The notes under the pieces: model-generated
The model's database searches: none
What the model was told of the DNA's origin: nothing
What the model saw: only the letters and a program-made list of their open reading frames with translations
Shown: piece after piece, positions 27,708 to 36,515 of the stretch
Layout: each line of letters opens with the position of its first letter
Numbering within the stretch: the first letter of the stretch is position 1
Assembly (NCBI RefSeq): GCF_012726345.1
Contig: NZ_PTXN01000010.1
Span: 62,001-126,000 of the forward strand
From: Marinomonas sp. UCMA 3892
GTDB lineage: Bacteria; Pseudomonadota; Gammaproteobacteria; Pseudomonadales; Marinomonadaceae
DNA length: 64,000 nt
Direction: 5' to 3'
Position numbers and translations under genes: made by a program

Positions 27708-28868
27708 TTAGGAAAACCAACGGCGCTGACTAATAAGAAGTATTGTAAGTGCCAGCGAACTAACACAAGCAGCTAGAGTAAACACCCAAGCTCCACCCAA
27801 CCATTCCCAAAGATAACCGGTAATCACCATTCCTAACCCACCACCTAAACCGATCGCAAAAGCACTGTACATTGCTTGACCTTGACCCGCATAACGCTCT
27901 GGAAAAAGACGTCTAATTTGCTCAATGGAAACCATATGAAATAAAGCAAACGTTATAGAATGGAGTAACTGCGTAAAAATAAGCACCCATGCAATTGAGG
28001 CAAACCAGCCAACTAATAGCCAACGAACAATACCGCAAATAAAACAAAGCGTAATAATATGGACTACATCAAAACGCTTAATCGTGTTACCAAAAAATAA
28101 GAACAAGAAAATTTCAATCACCACGCCCAACGCCATTAGCAATCCAATTTCTTCCCCGCTGTAACCAAAGTTCGACAGGTGCACAGCGAAGAAAACATTA
28201 AAAGGTGCATGGGACATAAAAGCCAAAAATGCTAGGACAAAAAACAGCAATGATTCTGGATTTTTCACTAATGCAAAAAAAGAAGTTGTGGCCTTTTGTT
28301 GATTTATCTCATAGGCCTGTTCTTTGAGAAAAAAAGACGTCACAACTGCAAGTGCCATAAATGCACACATAGTAGGTATGACGACCACGGTGCCAAATTG
28401 CCCGATTAAAAAGCCAGCACCAGTTACAGCAAACACATAACCAATTGAGCCACCTGCTCTTAAACGAGTATAGGGAACATCTAATTGCCGTATACTCCGT
28501 ACAGTCAAAGAGTCAGTCATTGGAATGAGTGCCGAATAAAACAACGCCATAGTACAGGTCAATAGCCACAAGGTTTCAAATTGGTCACTCCAATTAAACG
28601 GAATGACAGCAATGAAACAACCTAATATAGCTAATTGAAGTATACGTTTTGGCAAACCAACTTTCGCTGTTAACCACCCCCAAAAATGCGGCACCAAAAT
28701 ACCTGACAAAGTAAAGGTAGACATCAATCGACCAATCTCGGAAGCAGTTAAGCCAATCGATTTATAATACATCGAAATATAGGGCATCATAACGCCAACA
28801 ACGGCACAGAAAAAAAAGTAAAAGAAAAATAAAGGCCAAGCCACAGGGCGAGCATTTTCAGAAAACAT
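27708..28868 (-). CDS. MFS transporter, HcaT (phenylpropionate permease)-like family
   Basis: 386-residue major facilitator protein with about 12 spans. The start FFFYFFFCAVVGVMMPYISMYYKSIGL and the GRLMSTFTLSGILVPHFWGWL segment, as well as YTRLRAGGSIGYV, resemble the HcaT/YcaD-type group whose E. coli member was proposed to carry 3-phenylpropionate. Substrate here is unknown since no catabolic genes accompany it. The second of two adjacent ATGs (28868) is preferred since GGAG is then 5 bases upstream. It is tail-to-tail with the LysR gene. Confidence 0.85.
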   Translation of the reverse strand: MFSENARPVAWPLFFFYFFFCAVVGVMMPYISMYYKSIGLTASEIGRLMSTFTLSGILVPHFWGWLTAKVGLPKRILQLAILGCFIAVIPFNWSDQFETLWLLTCTMALFYSALIPMTDSLTVRSIRQLDVPYTRLRAGGSIGYVFAVTGAGFLIGQFGTVVVIPTMCAFMALAVVTSFFLKEQAYEINQQKATTSFFALVKNPESLLFFVLAFLAFMSHAPFNVFFAVHLSNFGYSGEEIGLLMALGVVIEIFLFLFFGNTIKRFDVVHIITLCFICGIVRWLLVGWFASIAWVLIFTQLLHSITFALFHMVSIEQIRRLFPERYAGQGQAMYSAFAIGLGGGLGMVITGYLWEWLGGAWVFTLAACVSSLALTILLISQRRWFS

Positions 28869-29058
28869 CATGGCTCCAAAAAATTACGATGCTTACTGCC
28901 AAATAAGACAACAAAGATCATGCATTAATTATAATGATTAAGTATGCTGGAAATATTACAAAAAAGCACGACAGATAATGGTGTAAAACCACTACAAATT
29001 TAACCTCTTTTATTAATGCTCACATTAAAAATCTTCTTACTTTACAGCGAGAACAATC

Positions 29059-30684
29059 ATGACAGACAAAACAGAATGGTGGCGTGGTGCGGTAATTTAT
29101 CAGGTTTATCCCCGTAGTTTTTTCGACTCAAATAACGATGGTATCGGCGACCTCCCCGGCGTAACGGCGAAGATGAGCTATATCGCTTCATTAGGTGTTG
29201 ATGCGATTTGGCTCTCCCCCTTTTTTACCTCGCCTATGAAAGACTTTGGTTATGATGTTTCCAATTACTGTGACGTGGATACTATTTTCGGAACACTGGC
29301 CGACTTTGATGAACTGATTGCATCTGCTCATCATCACGGCCTTAAAGTTATGATTGACCAAGTGCTAAATCACAGCTCGGATCAGCATCCTTGGTTTGTT
29401 GAATCTCGCAGTAGTCACGACAATGACAAAGCCGATTGGTACGTTTGGTCGGACGCCAACCCTGATGGCACCGTGCCAAACAATTGGCTATCCGTTTTTG
29501 GCGGCCCTGCTTGGCATTGGGATAGTCGACGTAGGCAATATTACCTTCATAACTTTTTAGACAGCCAACCCGATTTAAACTTCCACAACCCAAAAGTGAT
29601 AGATGCATTACTTGAAACCGTAGAGTTTTGGTTAAAACGCGGCGTGGATGGCTTCCGATTAGACACCGCCAACTACTACTATCACGATATAGAACTAAGG
29701 AATAATCCGCCAAAAAAAGAAGTAGCTGAAGGCAGTATCGGCGTAAGGCTTGATAACCCCTATGCTTATCAACTACACATTTACGACAAATCTAGACCTG
29801 AAAACATTGGCTTTTTGCAACGCTTGCGCAGTCTATTGGATCAATATCCAGGCACAACCACGGTTGGTGAAGTGGGTTGCGACTTTGCCTTAGAAACCAT
29901 GGCGGCTTATACACAAGGAAAAGATAAGCTACACATGTGTTACTCATTCGATCTATTAACCCATGATTCATCCATGACACATATTCGCAACACCATGGAA
30001 ACAATAGAAGCAGGATTAGGTGACGGCTGGCCCTGTTGGTCCATTGGCAATCACGATGTAGAACGAGTTGCTACACGCTGGGGAAACAATCACGATCCTA
30101 TCGCCAAAAGTAAAATTTATATGGCGATGCTTTTAACCTTGCGTGGCAGTGTGTGCTTATATCAAGGAGAAGAACTTGGACTGCCTGAAGCTGAACTAAC
30201 TTTCGAACAATTGGTTGACCCTTTCGGCATAGCCTTTTGGCCAGAATTTAAAGGGCGTGATGGTTGCCGAACGCCAATCCCTTGGAAAAATGAAACGTTA
30301 GGAGGGTTTACTAAATGTAAGCAGCCTTGGTTACCTATTGCAGAAGCTCAACGTCCTTTAGCGGTAAGTGAACAAGAAGGCAATCGCCACTCAGTGCTTC
30401 ATGCTTATCGTGATTTTCTTCATGTGAGGCGCATCCATCCCGAGCTACGTCATGGTGACATTCAATTTATTTATAACGATGAAACGACACTGACATTTCT
30501 TCGAAGCTATAAAAATAAACAACTTTACGTCGCCATCAATACCGCCAATCAAGACATCATCTTACCAGTCGACTACACATTAACAGCCTTAACGATGCCA
30601 GAAGCCATCCACAGCGGCTACATAGATGGTAACACAGTCGTCCTCCCTCCCTTCAGTATTTTAATCGCGACAGTTGTTGCCTAA
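29059..30684 (+). CDS. Alpha-glucosidase, GH13 family
   Basis: 541-residue cytoplasmic glycoside hydrolase (no signal peptide) of the oligo-1,6-glucosidase / alpha-glucosidase type. Seen: WWRGAVIYQVYPRSF opening, conserved region I DQVLNHSS, nucleophile Asp202 in GFRLDTAN, acid/base Glu271 in VGEVG and Asp333 in IGNHDVER. It should hydrolyse short alpha-glucosides such as maltose or sucrose-type sugars. Unusually there is no sugar transporter, regulator or PTS next to it, so the substrate supply is elsewhere. A bidirectional terminator follows. Confidence 0.94.
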   Translation: MTDKTEWWRGAVIYQVYPRSFFDSNNDGIGDLPGVTAKMSYIASLGVDAIWLSPFFTSPMKDFGYDVSNYCDVDTIFGTLADFDELIASAHHHGLKVMIDQVLNHSSDQHPWFVESRSSHDNDKADWYVWSDANPDGTVPNNWLSVFGGPAWHWDSRRRQYYLHNFLDSQPDLNFHNPKVIDALLETVEFWLKRGVDGFRLDTANYYYHDIELRNNPPKKEVAEGSIGVRLDNPYAYQLHIYDKSRPENIGFLQRLRSLLDQYPGTTTVGEVGCDFALETMAAYTQGKDKLHMCYSFDLLTHDSSMTHIRNTMETIEAGLGDGWPCWSIGNHDVERVATRWGNNHDPIAKSKIYMAMLLTLRGSVCLYQGEELGLPEAELTFEQLVDPFGIAFWPEFKGRDGCRTPIPWKNETLGGFTKCKQPWLPIAEAQRPLAVSEQEGNRHSVLHAYRDFLHVRRIHPELRHGDIQFIYNDETTLTFLRSYKNKQLYVAINTANQDIILPVDYTLTALTMPEAIHSGYIDGNTVVLPPFSILIATVVA

Positions 30685-30688
30685 AACA

Positions 30689-30722
30689 AAAAACTCGCTC
30701 TTAATGCCAAGAGCGAGTTTTT
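30689..30722. terminator. Bidirectional terminator between the GH13 gene and perM
   Basis: Perfect 14-base arms (AAAAACTCGCTCTT / AAGAGCGAGTTTTT) with a 6-base loop; A-run and T-run serve both strands. Confidence 0.93.
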
Positions 30723-30740
30723 CATCATTCTAACTGCCTC

Positions 30741-31802
30741 TTAGGGAGTCAGCTGCTCTTGGTTTGGCCACGCATTAATAATGGCTTTTACCAAAGTAGC
30801 TAATGGAATCGCAAAAAATATCCCCCAGAATCCCCATATACCACCGAAAAACAATACCGCAACAATGATTGCCAGCGGATGCAAGTTCACTGCCTCTGAA
30901 AACAGCAAAGGGACCAGCACATTACCATCCAACGCTTGAACGATTAAATAGGCAACAACCACATAGATGAATTCACTCTGAGTTCCATATTGATAGAATG
31001 CTACCAACACAACAGGAATAGTCACAGCAGCAGCACCGATGTAAGGAATTAGCACCGACAAACCAACTAACAAGGCTAGCAATTCTGCGTATTTCAAACC
31101 AAACACCAAAAATACAACATAAGTCACTACACCAACGACAAACATCTCAATGAACTTACCTCGAATATAATTTGCAATCTGGCCATTCATTTCATGGGCA
31201 ATATTGCGCATCATTTTTCTTTCTTTTGGGAGCCAAGACGTCAAATAAGTAAGTATTTTGTCTTGGTCTTTTAACAAGAAAAAAATCACCAATGGTACTA
31301 ATACCACGTAAATAACAACTGAGAACAACGAAGGAATGCTCGACAATGAAAAAGACAACAACCATTGCCCAAGATTTGTTGATTCATTGGCCAGTGAATT
31401 TGTCACCTCATCTATCGCCGCTTGACTAACTAAATCACTATGCCCTTCTGCAAATTGCTGCACCTCGTTGCGAATCACCATAAACATCCTCGGAGCATCT
31501 TGCACGAGTCGTACAGCCTGGCGCCAAATAATAGGCACCATCACACCGATAAAAACACTACAGGTGGTTAGGAAAGTAAAAAAGACAATAAAAACAGATG
31601 GGAGATGCCCCAGTCGGAGACGTTGTAGCCGATCAACTAAACCCTGCAATAAAAATGCTAAGACGATAGCAATTAATATTGGCGCTAGAATCCCGCCCCA
31701 AAAAGCCAAAACACAAAGCGTAGCGATCAGTAATAAAAGAAAGACCACCACTTCTTCATTAGAAAAATACCGTTTAATCAGCGTATCAACAATTTTAAAC
31801 AT
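30741..31802 (-). CDS. perM: PerM/AI-2E exporter family membrane protein
   Basis: 353-residue multi-span protein of the PerM / TqsA superfamily, with roughly seven hydrophobic spans and the signature region LIPYIGAA plus FGGIWGFWGIFFAIPLATLVKA near the C-terminus. Family members export signals or ions; this one's cargo is not predictable. It lies 12 bases after the TusA-family gene, so the two are co-transcribed, and both are divergent from the M48 protease gene. This tusA-perM//M48 arrangement resembles one I recall from Pseudomonas. Confidence 0.85.
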   Translation of the reverse strand: MFKIVDTLIKRYFSNEEVVVFLLLLIATLCVLAFWGGILAPILIAIVLAFLLQGLVDRLQRLRLGHLPSVFIVFFTFLTTCSVFIGVMVPIIWRQAVRLVQDAPRMFMVIRNEVQQFAEGHSDLVSQAAIDEVTNSLANESTNLGQWLLSFSLSSIPSLFSVVIYVVLVPLVIFFLLKDQDKILTYLTSWLPKERKMMRNIAHEMNGQIANYIRGKFIEMFVVGVVTYVVFLVFGLKYAELLALLVGLSVLIPYIGAAAVTIPVVLVAFYQYGTQSEFIYVVVAYLIVQALDGNVLVPLLFSEAVNLHPLAIIVAVLFFGGIWGFWGIFFAIPLATLVKAIINAWPNQEQLTP

Positions 31803-31814
31803 ATCGAGTCCGTT

Positions 31815-32060
31815 TTAACTTTTTTGAATAACAAAGGTATACACATCATTGTCTTCACATGTTGACAATAAAGTAAATCCGACGAGTGCCGTATATTGAG
31901 GGATATCTTTTAACGAACCTGCATCGCAGGTTGTCAAACATAAACGCTCTCCCACCGCCATCTTACTTAACGCCATTTTTGCCTTTAACAAAGGCATTGG
32001 GCATCGATCTTCTCTTGCATCCAAGATTACGTCATACTGATCGCCTAGATTGATCGTCAT
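31815..32060 (-). CDS. TusA/SirA-family sulfur carrier protein
   Basis: 81-residue sulfurtransferase-type protein with the family motif RCPMPLLKAKMAL; Cys20 is the persulfide-carrying position. Classical TusA serves 2-thiouridine formation; paralogues carry sulfur to other acceptors. A Pseudomonas aeruginosa relative beside an M48 protease gene (PA1006, from memory) affects molybdenum cofactor maturation, and molybdopterin synthase genes lie 4 kb away here. So a cofactor role is possible but unproven. Additional cysteines (LTTCDAG, LSTCED) are present. GGGTAAA precedes the ATG. Confidence 0.88.
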   Translation of the reverse strand: MTINLGDQYDVILDAREDRCPMPLLKAKMALSKMAVGERLCLTTCDAGSLKDIPQYTALVGFTLLSTCEDNDVYTFVIQKS

Positions 32061-32095
32061 TTTATAATTTACCCAATGAATACATTAGCCATATT

Positions 32096-33517
32096 ATGAG
32101 ACTATTTTCAAACGTTACAACAGCCTTAAGCATCTTAGCTGTTGTTTTTACAAGTACTTTATCCAACATAAGCTCAGCCAGCATTCCAGACTTGGAAGCA
32201 AACAAAGACGAAAGAGCCTTGTCTAATCCATCCTACATACTAGGACAATATTGGTTTCGAAAACTAAATGGAAGCCGAGCCTTAATCGACTTTCCACCAG
32301 CCTATGACTATTTAAAAGACGCGCTATCTCAAATTCTTCCACAAACGAACCTTTATAACACCACAGTCGAAATGACACTTTTGAACAGCTCACAGAGCAA
32401 TGCTTTTGTCATTCCAGGCAATCATCTTTTCATTTACTCGGATATTATGGAGATGATAACTAGTGAAGACATGCTATTCGGCTTATTAGGACACGAAATT
32501 GCCCATTTGGACCTTCGCCACTATGAGCGCCAAACCAAACATTCTGGTGAAGAGTTACAGAAAACCCTTGTCATGTTGGGGGCTGGCATAGCAGCAGCAT
32601 TAGCAGGAGCTGGATCTGATGCCACAACAGCACTTTGGCTAGGAGGCATAGCGAATCAGGCAGAAAACACTCTAACCTATAGTCGTAACCAAGAACAAGA
32701 AGCCGATCGACGTGGTCGTGAATATCTAATCAATGCAGGGCTCGCACCAGAGGGTATGACAAAATTATTTCAGGCTTTCTTTAAGCAAGCACTGGGAAGA
32801 CCCAAACTGGAATATTTATCTAGCCACCCTTCGCCAAACTCAAGACTATCTGATTCCTTTAGCACCGAGACTAAAGAAACTATTTTAAGCAACAATAGAG
32901 CAACAGACTTTGAATTTTTTAGAGCGAGCTTACTTGCGTACAGAGCAGGTATTGAAGACAAACCGTTTACCTATTTAGATCAAAAAATACAGGACAATGA
33001 CGCTAAAAATTTCGCCAAAGGGCTTTTTTCTTACCTTATCCAATCTCCCGATAGAGCCCTAGTTTTTTTGAATAAACTAGAAAAGCACAATCAATTTACA
33101 GATTACTTACAAGCGCTAAGCTATGCTGCTGCAGGCCAAACAGAGCAAGGCCTTAATATTATTAATAATCGACTAGACCTTGCACCAAAAGACATTCTTT
33201 TTTCAATGCTCTATGCTCAATTAACTAAAACAAAGCCAATCTCAGTTCATTCAAATTATCTTTATGAGCAAAGGTTAATTTGGAGAGCCAACATTCAATA
33301 TTATCAATCTAGAAACAATATCCCTATGGCACTAAATTACCGGGCCTTATTAGACTTTAGCCAAGGAAAAGATAAAACGGCAGGATATTTAATTAACAGA
33401 GCAGAAAATGATGCTAAAGATAGCGATAAAAATGCCATACAAGAGACAGCAGCAAAATTTAAAATAATTAATGAAGCAGAAAAACAAGAAGACTTAGGAG
33501 AAGAAAATAGAAATTAG
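32096..33517 (+). CDS. Periplasmic M48 metalloprotease, BepA-like
   Basis: 473-residue exported protein: hydrophobic signal sequence (about 1-29, ending ISSAS), M48 zinc protease domain with HEIAH at 133-137 and the third ligand in NQEQEADRRG, then a tetratricopeptide-like C-terminal half. This is the plan of BepA/YfgC, an outer-membrane assembly quality-control protease that acts on LptD and BAM substrates. No lipobox, so it should be soluble periplasmic. It is divergent from tusA-perM with only 35 bases between the starts. No Shine-Dalgarno is obvious at the ATG. Confidence 0.9.
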   Translation: MRLFSNVTTALSILAVVFTSTLSNISSASIPDLEANKDERALSNPSYILGQYWFRKLNGSRALIDFPPAYDYLKDALSQILPQTNLYNTTVEMTLLNSSQSNAFVIPGNHLFIYSDIMEMITSEDMLFGLLGHEIAHLDLRHYERQTKHSGEELQKTLVMLGAGIAAALAGAGSDATTALWLGGIANQAENTLTYSRNQEQEADRRGREYLINAGLAPEGMTKLFQAFFKQALGRPKLEYLSSHPSPNSRLSDSFSTETKETILSNNRATDFEFFRASLLAYRAGIEDKPFTYLDQKIQDNDAKNFAKGLFSYLIQSPDRALVFLNKLEKHNQFTDYLQALSYAAAGQTEQGLNIINNRLDLAPKDILFSMLYAQLTKTKPISVHSNYLYEQRLIWRANIQYYQSRNNIPMALNYRALLDFSQGKDKTAGYLINRAENDAKDSDKNAIQETAAKFKIINEAEKQEDLGEENRN

Positions 33518-33528
33518 CGTAATATAGA

Positions 33529-33561
33529 GATAAAAGCCAAACTATAAGTTTGGCTTTTATC
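33529..33561. terminator. Bidirectional terminator between the M48 gene and the small periplasmic pair
   Basis: 15-base arms (GATAAAAGCCAAACT / AGTTTGGCTTTTATC) with a 3-base loop and A/T tracts on both sides. Confidence 0.92.
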
Positions 33562-33576
33562 GGCAGTAAATCAGCA

Positions 33577-33858
33577 TTATTCTGCTGATTGTGCGTGCAG
33601 TTCATCAAACTGTGCTTGCAATTCTGCATGTTTATTTTGGTATGCAGATACTTTTTGATCAACAGTATATGCGCCATTTAAATTAACATTTGCATCGACA
33701 TCAGCGCCCATATTCTCAAGTGTTACAGCAAGTGCTTCTACACTACCTTTAGCACTTTGAATACGATCAGTAGAACCCTCACCAGAAGCAGCAAACGCGC
33801 TGGTAGCCATTACAGATGCTGTTACTAGAGCTAGAATAGTTTTATTTAAGTTATTCAT
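33577..33858 (-). CDS. Small secreted protein, paralogue 1 of a tandem pair
   Basis: 93 residues from the ATG at 33858 (AAAGGTG just upstream; a GTG at 33867 is less likely). A signal peptide ends at SAFA, before ASGEG. The mature part is an all-helical, cysteine-free sequence of about 70 residues with two conserved blocks: QSAKGSVEAL-x-VTLENMGA and NLNGAYT-x-DQK, then KHAELQ-x-QFD-x-LHAQ-x-AE at the C-terminus. By my count 49 of 64 aligned residues match the neighbour at 33911. Family not recognised; likely soluble periplasmic. It appears to be a recent duplication. Confidence 0.8.
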   Translation of the reverse strand: MNNLNKTILALVTASVMATSAFAASGEGSTDRIQSAKGSVEALAVTLENMGADVDANVNLNGAYTVDQKVSAYQNKHAELQAQFDELHAQSAE

Positions 33859-33910
33859 AATATTCACCTTTAAAATTAAATAGTATTAGAATCGATTATC
33901 AAGCATTCAA

Positions 33911-34183
33911 TTATTCTGCAGCTTGTGCGTGCAAAGCGTCAAATTGGCTTTGAAGTTCAGCATGCTTCGCATTATAAACAGCTGCTTTCTGATCAAAAGT
34001 ATAAGCACCATTTAAATTAACACTGGTATCAACATTAGCGCCCATATTCTCAAGGGTCACACCTAATGCCTCAACACTACCCTTTGCGCTTTGAAGACGT
34101 TCAGTACCTGTTTCAGCAAAAGCTGCAGTTGTCATTGCAGAAGCCGTTAATAGAGCTAAAGTTACTTTAGTAATAGTTTTCAT
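33911..34183 (-). CDS. Small secreted protein, paralogue 2 of a tandem pair
   Basis: 90 residues with signal peptide (cleavage after AAFA, before ETGTE) and a mature, helical, cysteine-free body nearly identical in plan to the gene 52 bases downstream. Strong AAGGAG stands 6-7 bases before the ATG at 34183, suggesting high expression. Differences between the copies are mostly conservative and lie around NAKH and VDTSV. As the upstream gene it probably drives both. Function is unknown; a charged helical shape could mean a chaperone-like, stress or envelope-binding role, which is speculation. Confidence 0.82.
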   Translation of the reverse strand: MKTITKVTLALLTASAMTTAAFAETGTERLQSAKGSVEALGVTLENMGANVDTSVNLNGAYTFDQKAAVYNAKHAELQSQFDALHAQAAE

Positions 34184-34515
34184 ATTTATCTCCTTGAGAG
34201 AGCAATCATTAATATTTAAAATTCAAATCGTTTATCATTCCGATGAATTTATAATAGTCCTTTAATGAAAATTAAAAAGATCAAAACTATATGTTCCACC
34301 TTTGTTCCAAATACGTACTAACAAACATCAATTCGAGTGAAGATCACAAAAAAAAGGTAGAAATCAAAATAAATAAGACAAAAGAACCGTGGAATAAGGA
34401 AAAAATACACAAAGCATGTCTTTCACTCAAGAACGGTTCCCGATACAGAGACAAATTGATAGGGATGGATCGAAATATTTGCTAATATACATCATCTGTT
34501 TGGATATAAAAGATT
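34184..34515. other. Intergenic region before the tyrosine recombinase, with a possible gene remnant
   Basis: 332 bases. The part next to 34184 should carry the promoter of the small periplasmic pair. On the plus strand 34291-34485 is an open frame of 64 codons that contains NKTKEPWNKEK, resembling the TKEPWNKGK start of a widespread tyrosine-recombinase family, but the rest does not match. It may be a decayed integrase fragment or chance. Confidence 0.25.
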
Positions 34516-35763
34516 ATGACACCGCTTGCTTTAATAGATAACTTAGAACATTTACCTAATCCTTTTACTCAGTTTGAAGGTATTGTCGCTCATTTAGAAA
34601 GCTCTACACCTCATCTCAATGATCCAGAGTATCGCCGAGATCTTCAGCTAGCATTATGCTTTATCTATAGTTACAACGGCTCACAAGCAACATTCAACTC
34701 TTACAGAAGAGAAGTTGAGCGATTACTCCTCTGGTCATGGCATATAGCCTTATGCCCAACAACCCAGCTACGCCGTGATCAGATCGAAGAATTCATACAT
34801 TTTTGTATAACACCTCCAGAAAGCTGGATTGGCACGAAAAACGTCGCTCGTTTTAAATTACATATGGGACAGAGAACAGCCAATAAAGATTGGCGACCAT
34901 TTGTTGCGCATGTGAGTAAATTAGAATTTAAAAATGGTGATGTACCTAAAGCCAAACAACACTCATTATCTCAAGCAGCCATCAGGGCAACATTTTCAAT
35001 CCTATCGTCTTATTATGGATTTCTTATGCAAGAGGATGCTGCACAGCAAAATCCTGTGGCATTGATTCGACAAAAAAGTAAATTTGTAAAAAAAGAAATC
35101 ACTCGTAAACAAGTTAGACGTATTTCTAATTTGCAGTGGGATTATGTAATAGAAACAGCAGAAATGTTGGCTGAAGAAGATCCCGTACACCATGAACGCA
35201 CTCTATTTATAATGAATGCTTTGCTCGGCATGTATTTACGAATTTCTGAATTAGTCGCCGATGAACGGTCTGCGCCAGTGATGGGCGACTTTATAAAAGA
35301 CGCCGACGGACATTGGTGGTTTAAAGTTCTTTCAAAAGGTAATAAAGAACGACTGGTTGCCGTATCTGATGATATGTTGAATGCTTTAAAACGCTATCGA
35401 CAGTTTCGAGATTTACCATTACTGCCAACCATTGCTGAAAACACACCTCTTGTACCTAAAAACCGAGGACAAGGTGCGATGACAAGCTCAAGACAGGTTC
35501 GCAACATAGTTCAGCTGTGCTTTGACAAGGCTTATGAACGCATGTGCGAAGATGGCATGAGAGCCGATGCTGATGACCTACGCGTTGCAACCGTTCACTG
35601 GTTACGACACACAGGCATATCGGAAGACGTAAAAACGAGACCAAAAGAGCACGTTAGAGAAGACGCTGGCCACGCCAGCATGGCAACAACAGATAAGTAC
35701 ATTGATACTGAATATCGAGAGCGTCATGCAAGTGGCCGAAAGAAAACCCTTCGACCTCATTAA
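34516..35763 (+). CDS. Tyrosine-type site-specific recombinase
   Basis: 415 residues. The C-terminal catalytic domain shows all expected residues: Arg in YLRISELVADE, Lys in VLSKGNKERL, H-x-x-R in HWLRHTG, His in EDAGHASM and the nucleophile Tyr in TTDKYIDTEY. The N-terminal part (about 1-180) is a SAM-like core-binding region with the SYRREVERLLLWSW helix. It is not accompanied by an excisionase, cargo genes or visible attachment repeats. I recall similar integrases of this length as stand-alone chromosomal genes in Pseudomonas-type genomes, so it need not mark a mobile element. Confidence 0.9.
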   Translation: MTPLALIDNLEHLPNPFTQFEGIVAHLESSTPHLNDPEYRRDLQLALCFIYSYNGSQATFNSYRREVERLLLWSWHIALCPTTQLRRDQIEEFIHFCITPPESWIGTKNVARFKLHMGQRTANKDWRPFVAHVSKLEFKNGDVPKAKQHSLSQAAIRATFSILSSYYGFLMQEDAAQQNPVALIRQKSKFVKKEITRKQVRRISNLQWDYVIETAEMLAEEDPVHHERTLFIMNALLGMYLRISELVADERSAPVMGDFIKDADGHWWFKVLSKGNKERLVAVSDDMLNALKRYRQFRDLPLLPTIAENTPLVPKNRGQGAMTSSRQVRNIVQLCFDKAYERMCEDGMRADADDLRVATVHWLRHTGISEDVKTRPKEHVREDAGHASMATTDKYIDTEYRERHASGRKKTLRPH

Positions 35764-35810
35764 TTACCACTCACAACAAGAACTAGCACTTCTCTTTATT
35801 GTGAGGTGTG

Positions 35811-36260
35811 CTATTTAGACCAACGCTCTAGGCTTTTTTCGTCGTTAGTATTAGCCTCTACCCAACGACTTTCTGAGCCTTCAGATTCTTTTTTCCAAAA
35901 CGCTGCTCGGCTTTTCAAATAATCCATAATAAAGTCACACGCTTGAAAAGCTTCGGCACGATGAGAAGCACTGACACCAACAAATACAATTTGATCATCT
36001 ACCGACAAAAAACCCACACGGTGCACAACGCAAACGTCCAATAAAGGCCACCTAGCATTAGCCTCATCAACGATGACTTGTAAGTTCCGCTCTGTCATTC
36101 CTGGATAATGCTCAAGCTCAAAGCTGCAGACCTCTTTGGGCAAATCTGAAAACTGGCGCACTAAGCCAACAAACATGGCAACGGCACCAGTCTGATTGGC
36201 TTTTAATAGGCTTTGATATAAAGCACCAACATTAAAGTCTTCTTCCTGTACGAGAATCAT
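35811..36260 (-). CDS. moaE: Molybdopterin synthase catalytic subunit MoaE
   Basis: 149-residue subunit that, with thiocarboxylated MoaD, puts the dithiolene sulfurs on precursor Z (cPMP). Seen: AVAMFVGLVR, the FELEHYPGMTE block, VHRVGFLSVDD, SASHRAEAFQACDFIMDYLKSRAAFWKKE, with lysines near the C-terminus in the catalytic positions. It begins directly after the moaD stop, with GGGGG in the moaD end as ribosome site. Third gene of moaC-moaD-moaE. moaA is not in the window. Confidence 0.95.
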   Translation of the reverse strand: MILVQEEDFNVGALYQSLLKANQTGAVAMFVGLVRQFSDLPKEVCSFELEHYPGMTERNLQVIVDEANARWPLLDVCVVHRVGFLSVDDQIVFVGVSASHRAEAFQACDFIMDYLKSRAAFWKKESEGSESRWVEANTNDEKSLERWSK

Positions 36261-36515
36261 TTAACCCCCAGTGACAGGTGGAAAAAATGCCACCTCATTA
36301 ACAGAATCTGGAACAATATCCGTATCTCTAGCAAATTCGAAATCAATAGAGGATTGAATGCCTTTTGCAAGCAACACTTGTCCTTTGTCTATTTCATTAG
36401 CCAATTGTTGTTTTAATTCACCAATACTTAAAGGTAATGTCAAATCCGCTATATATTCACTCTGGCCAATACTTTCTTTCAGAGATGCGAAAAATACCAC
36501 TCTCACCTTAGGCAT
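36261..36515 (-). CDS. moaD: Molybdopterin synthase sulfur carrier subunit MoaD
   Basis: 84-residue ubiquitin-fold protein ending in the required Gly-Gly (PPVTGG), whose C-terminus becomes a thiocarboxylate. N-terminal [14 protein letters not shown] and the NEVAFFPPV segment are typical. The ATG at 36515 overlaps the moaC stop by 8 bases (ATGCCTAA) and gives the family N-terminus; a further upstream in-frame start at 36545 is inside moaC and is rejected. Translation is probably coupled to moaC. Confidence 0.95.
   Translation of the reverse strand: MPKVRVVFFASLKESIGQSEYIADLTLPLSIGELKQQLANEIDKGQVLLAKGIQSSIDFEFARDTDIVPDSVNEVAFFPPVTGG

Noticed and set aside
34291..34485. 64-codon frame before the recombinase as a real gene
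   Set aside because: No ribosome site and no convincing overall similarity; kept only as a possible remnant.
35767..35810. Terminator between the recombinase gene and moaE
   Set aside because: CTCACAA / TTGTGAG arms are far apart, bulged and lack a T-run.
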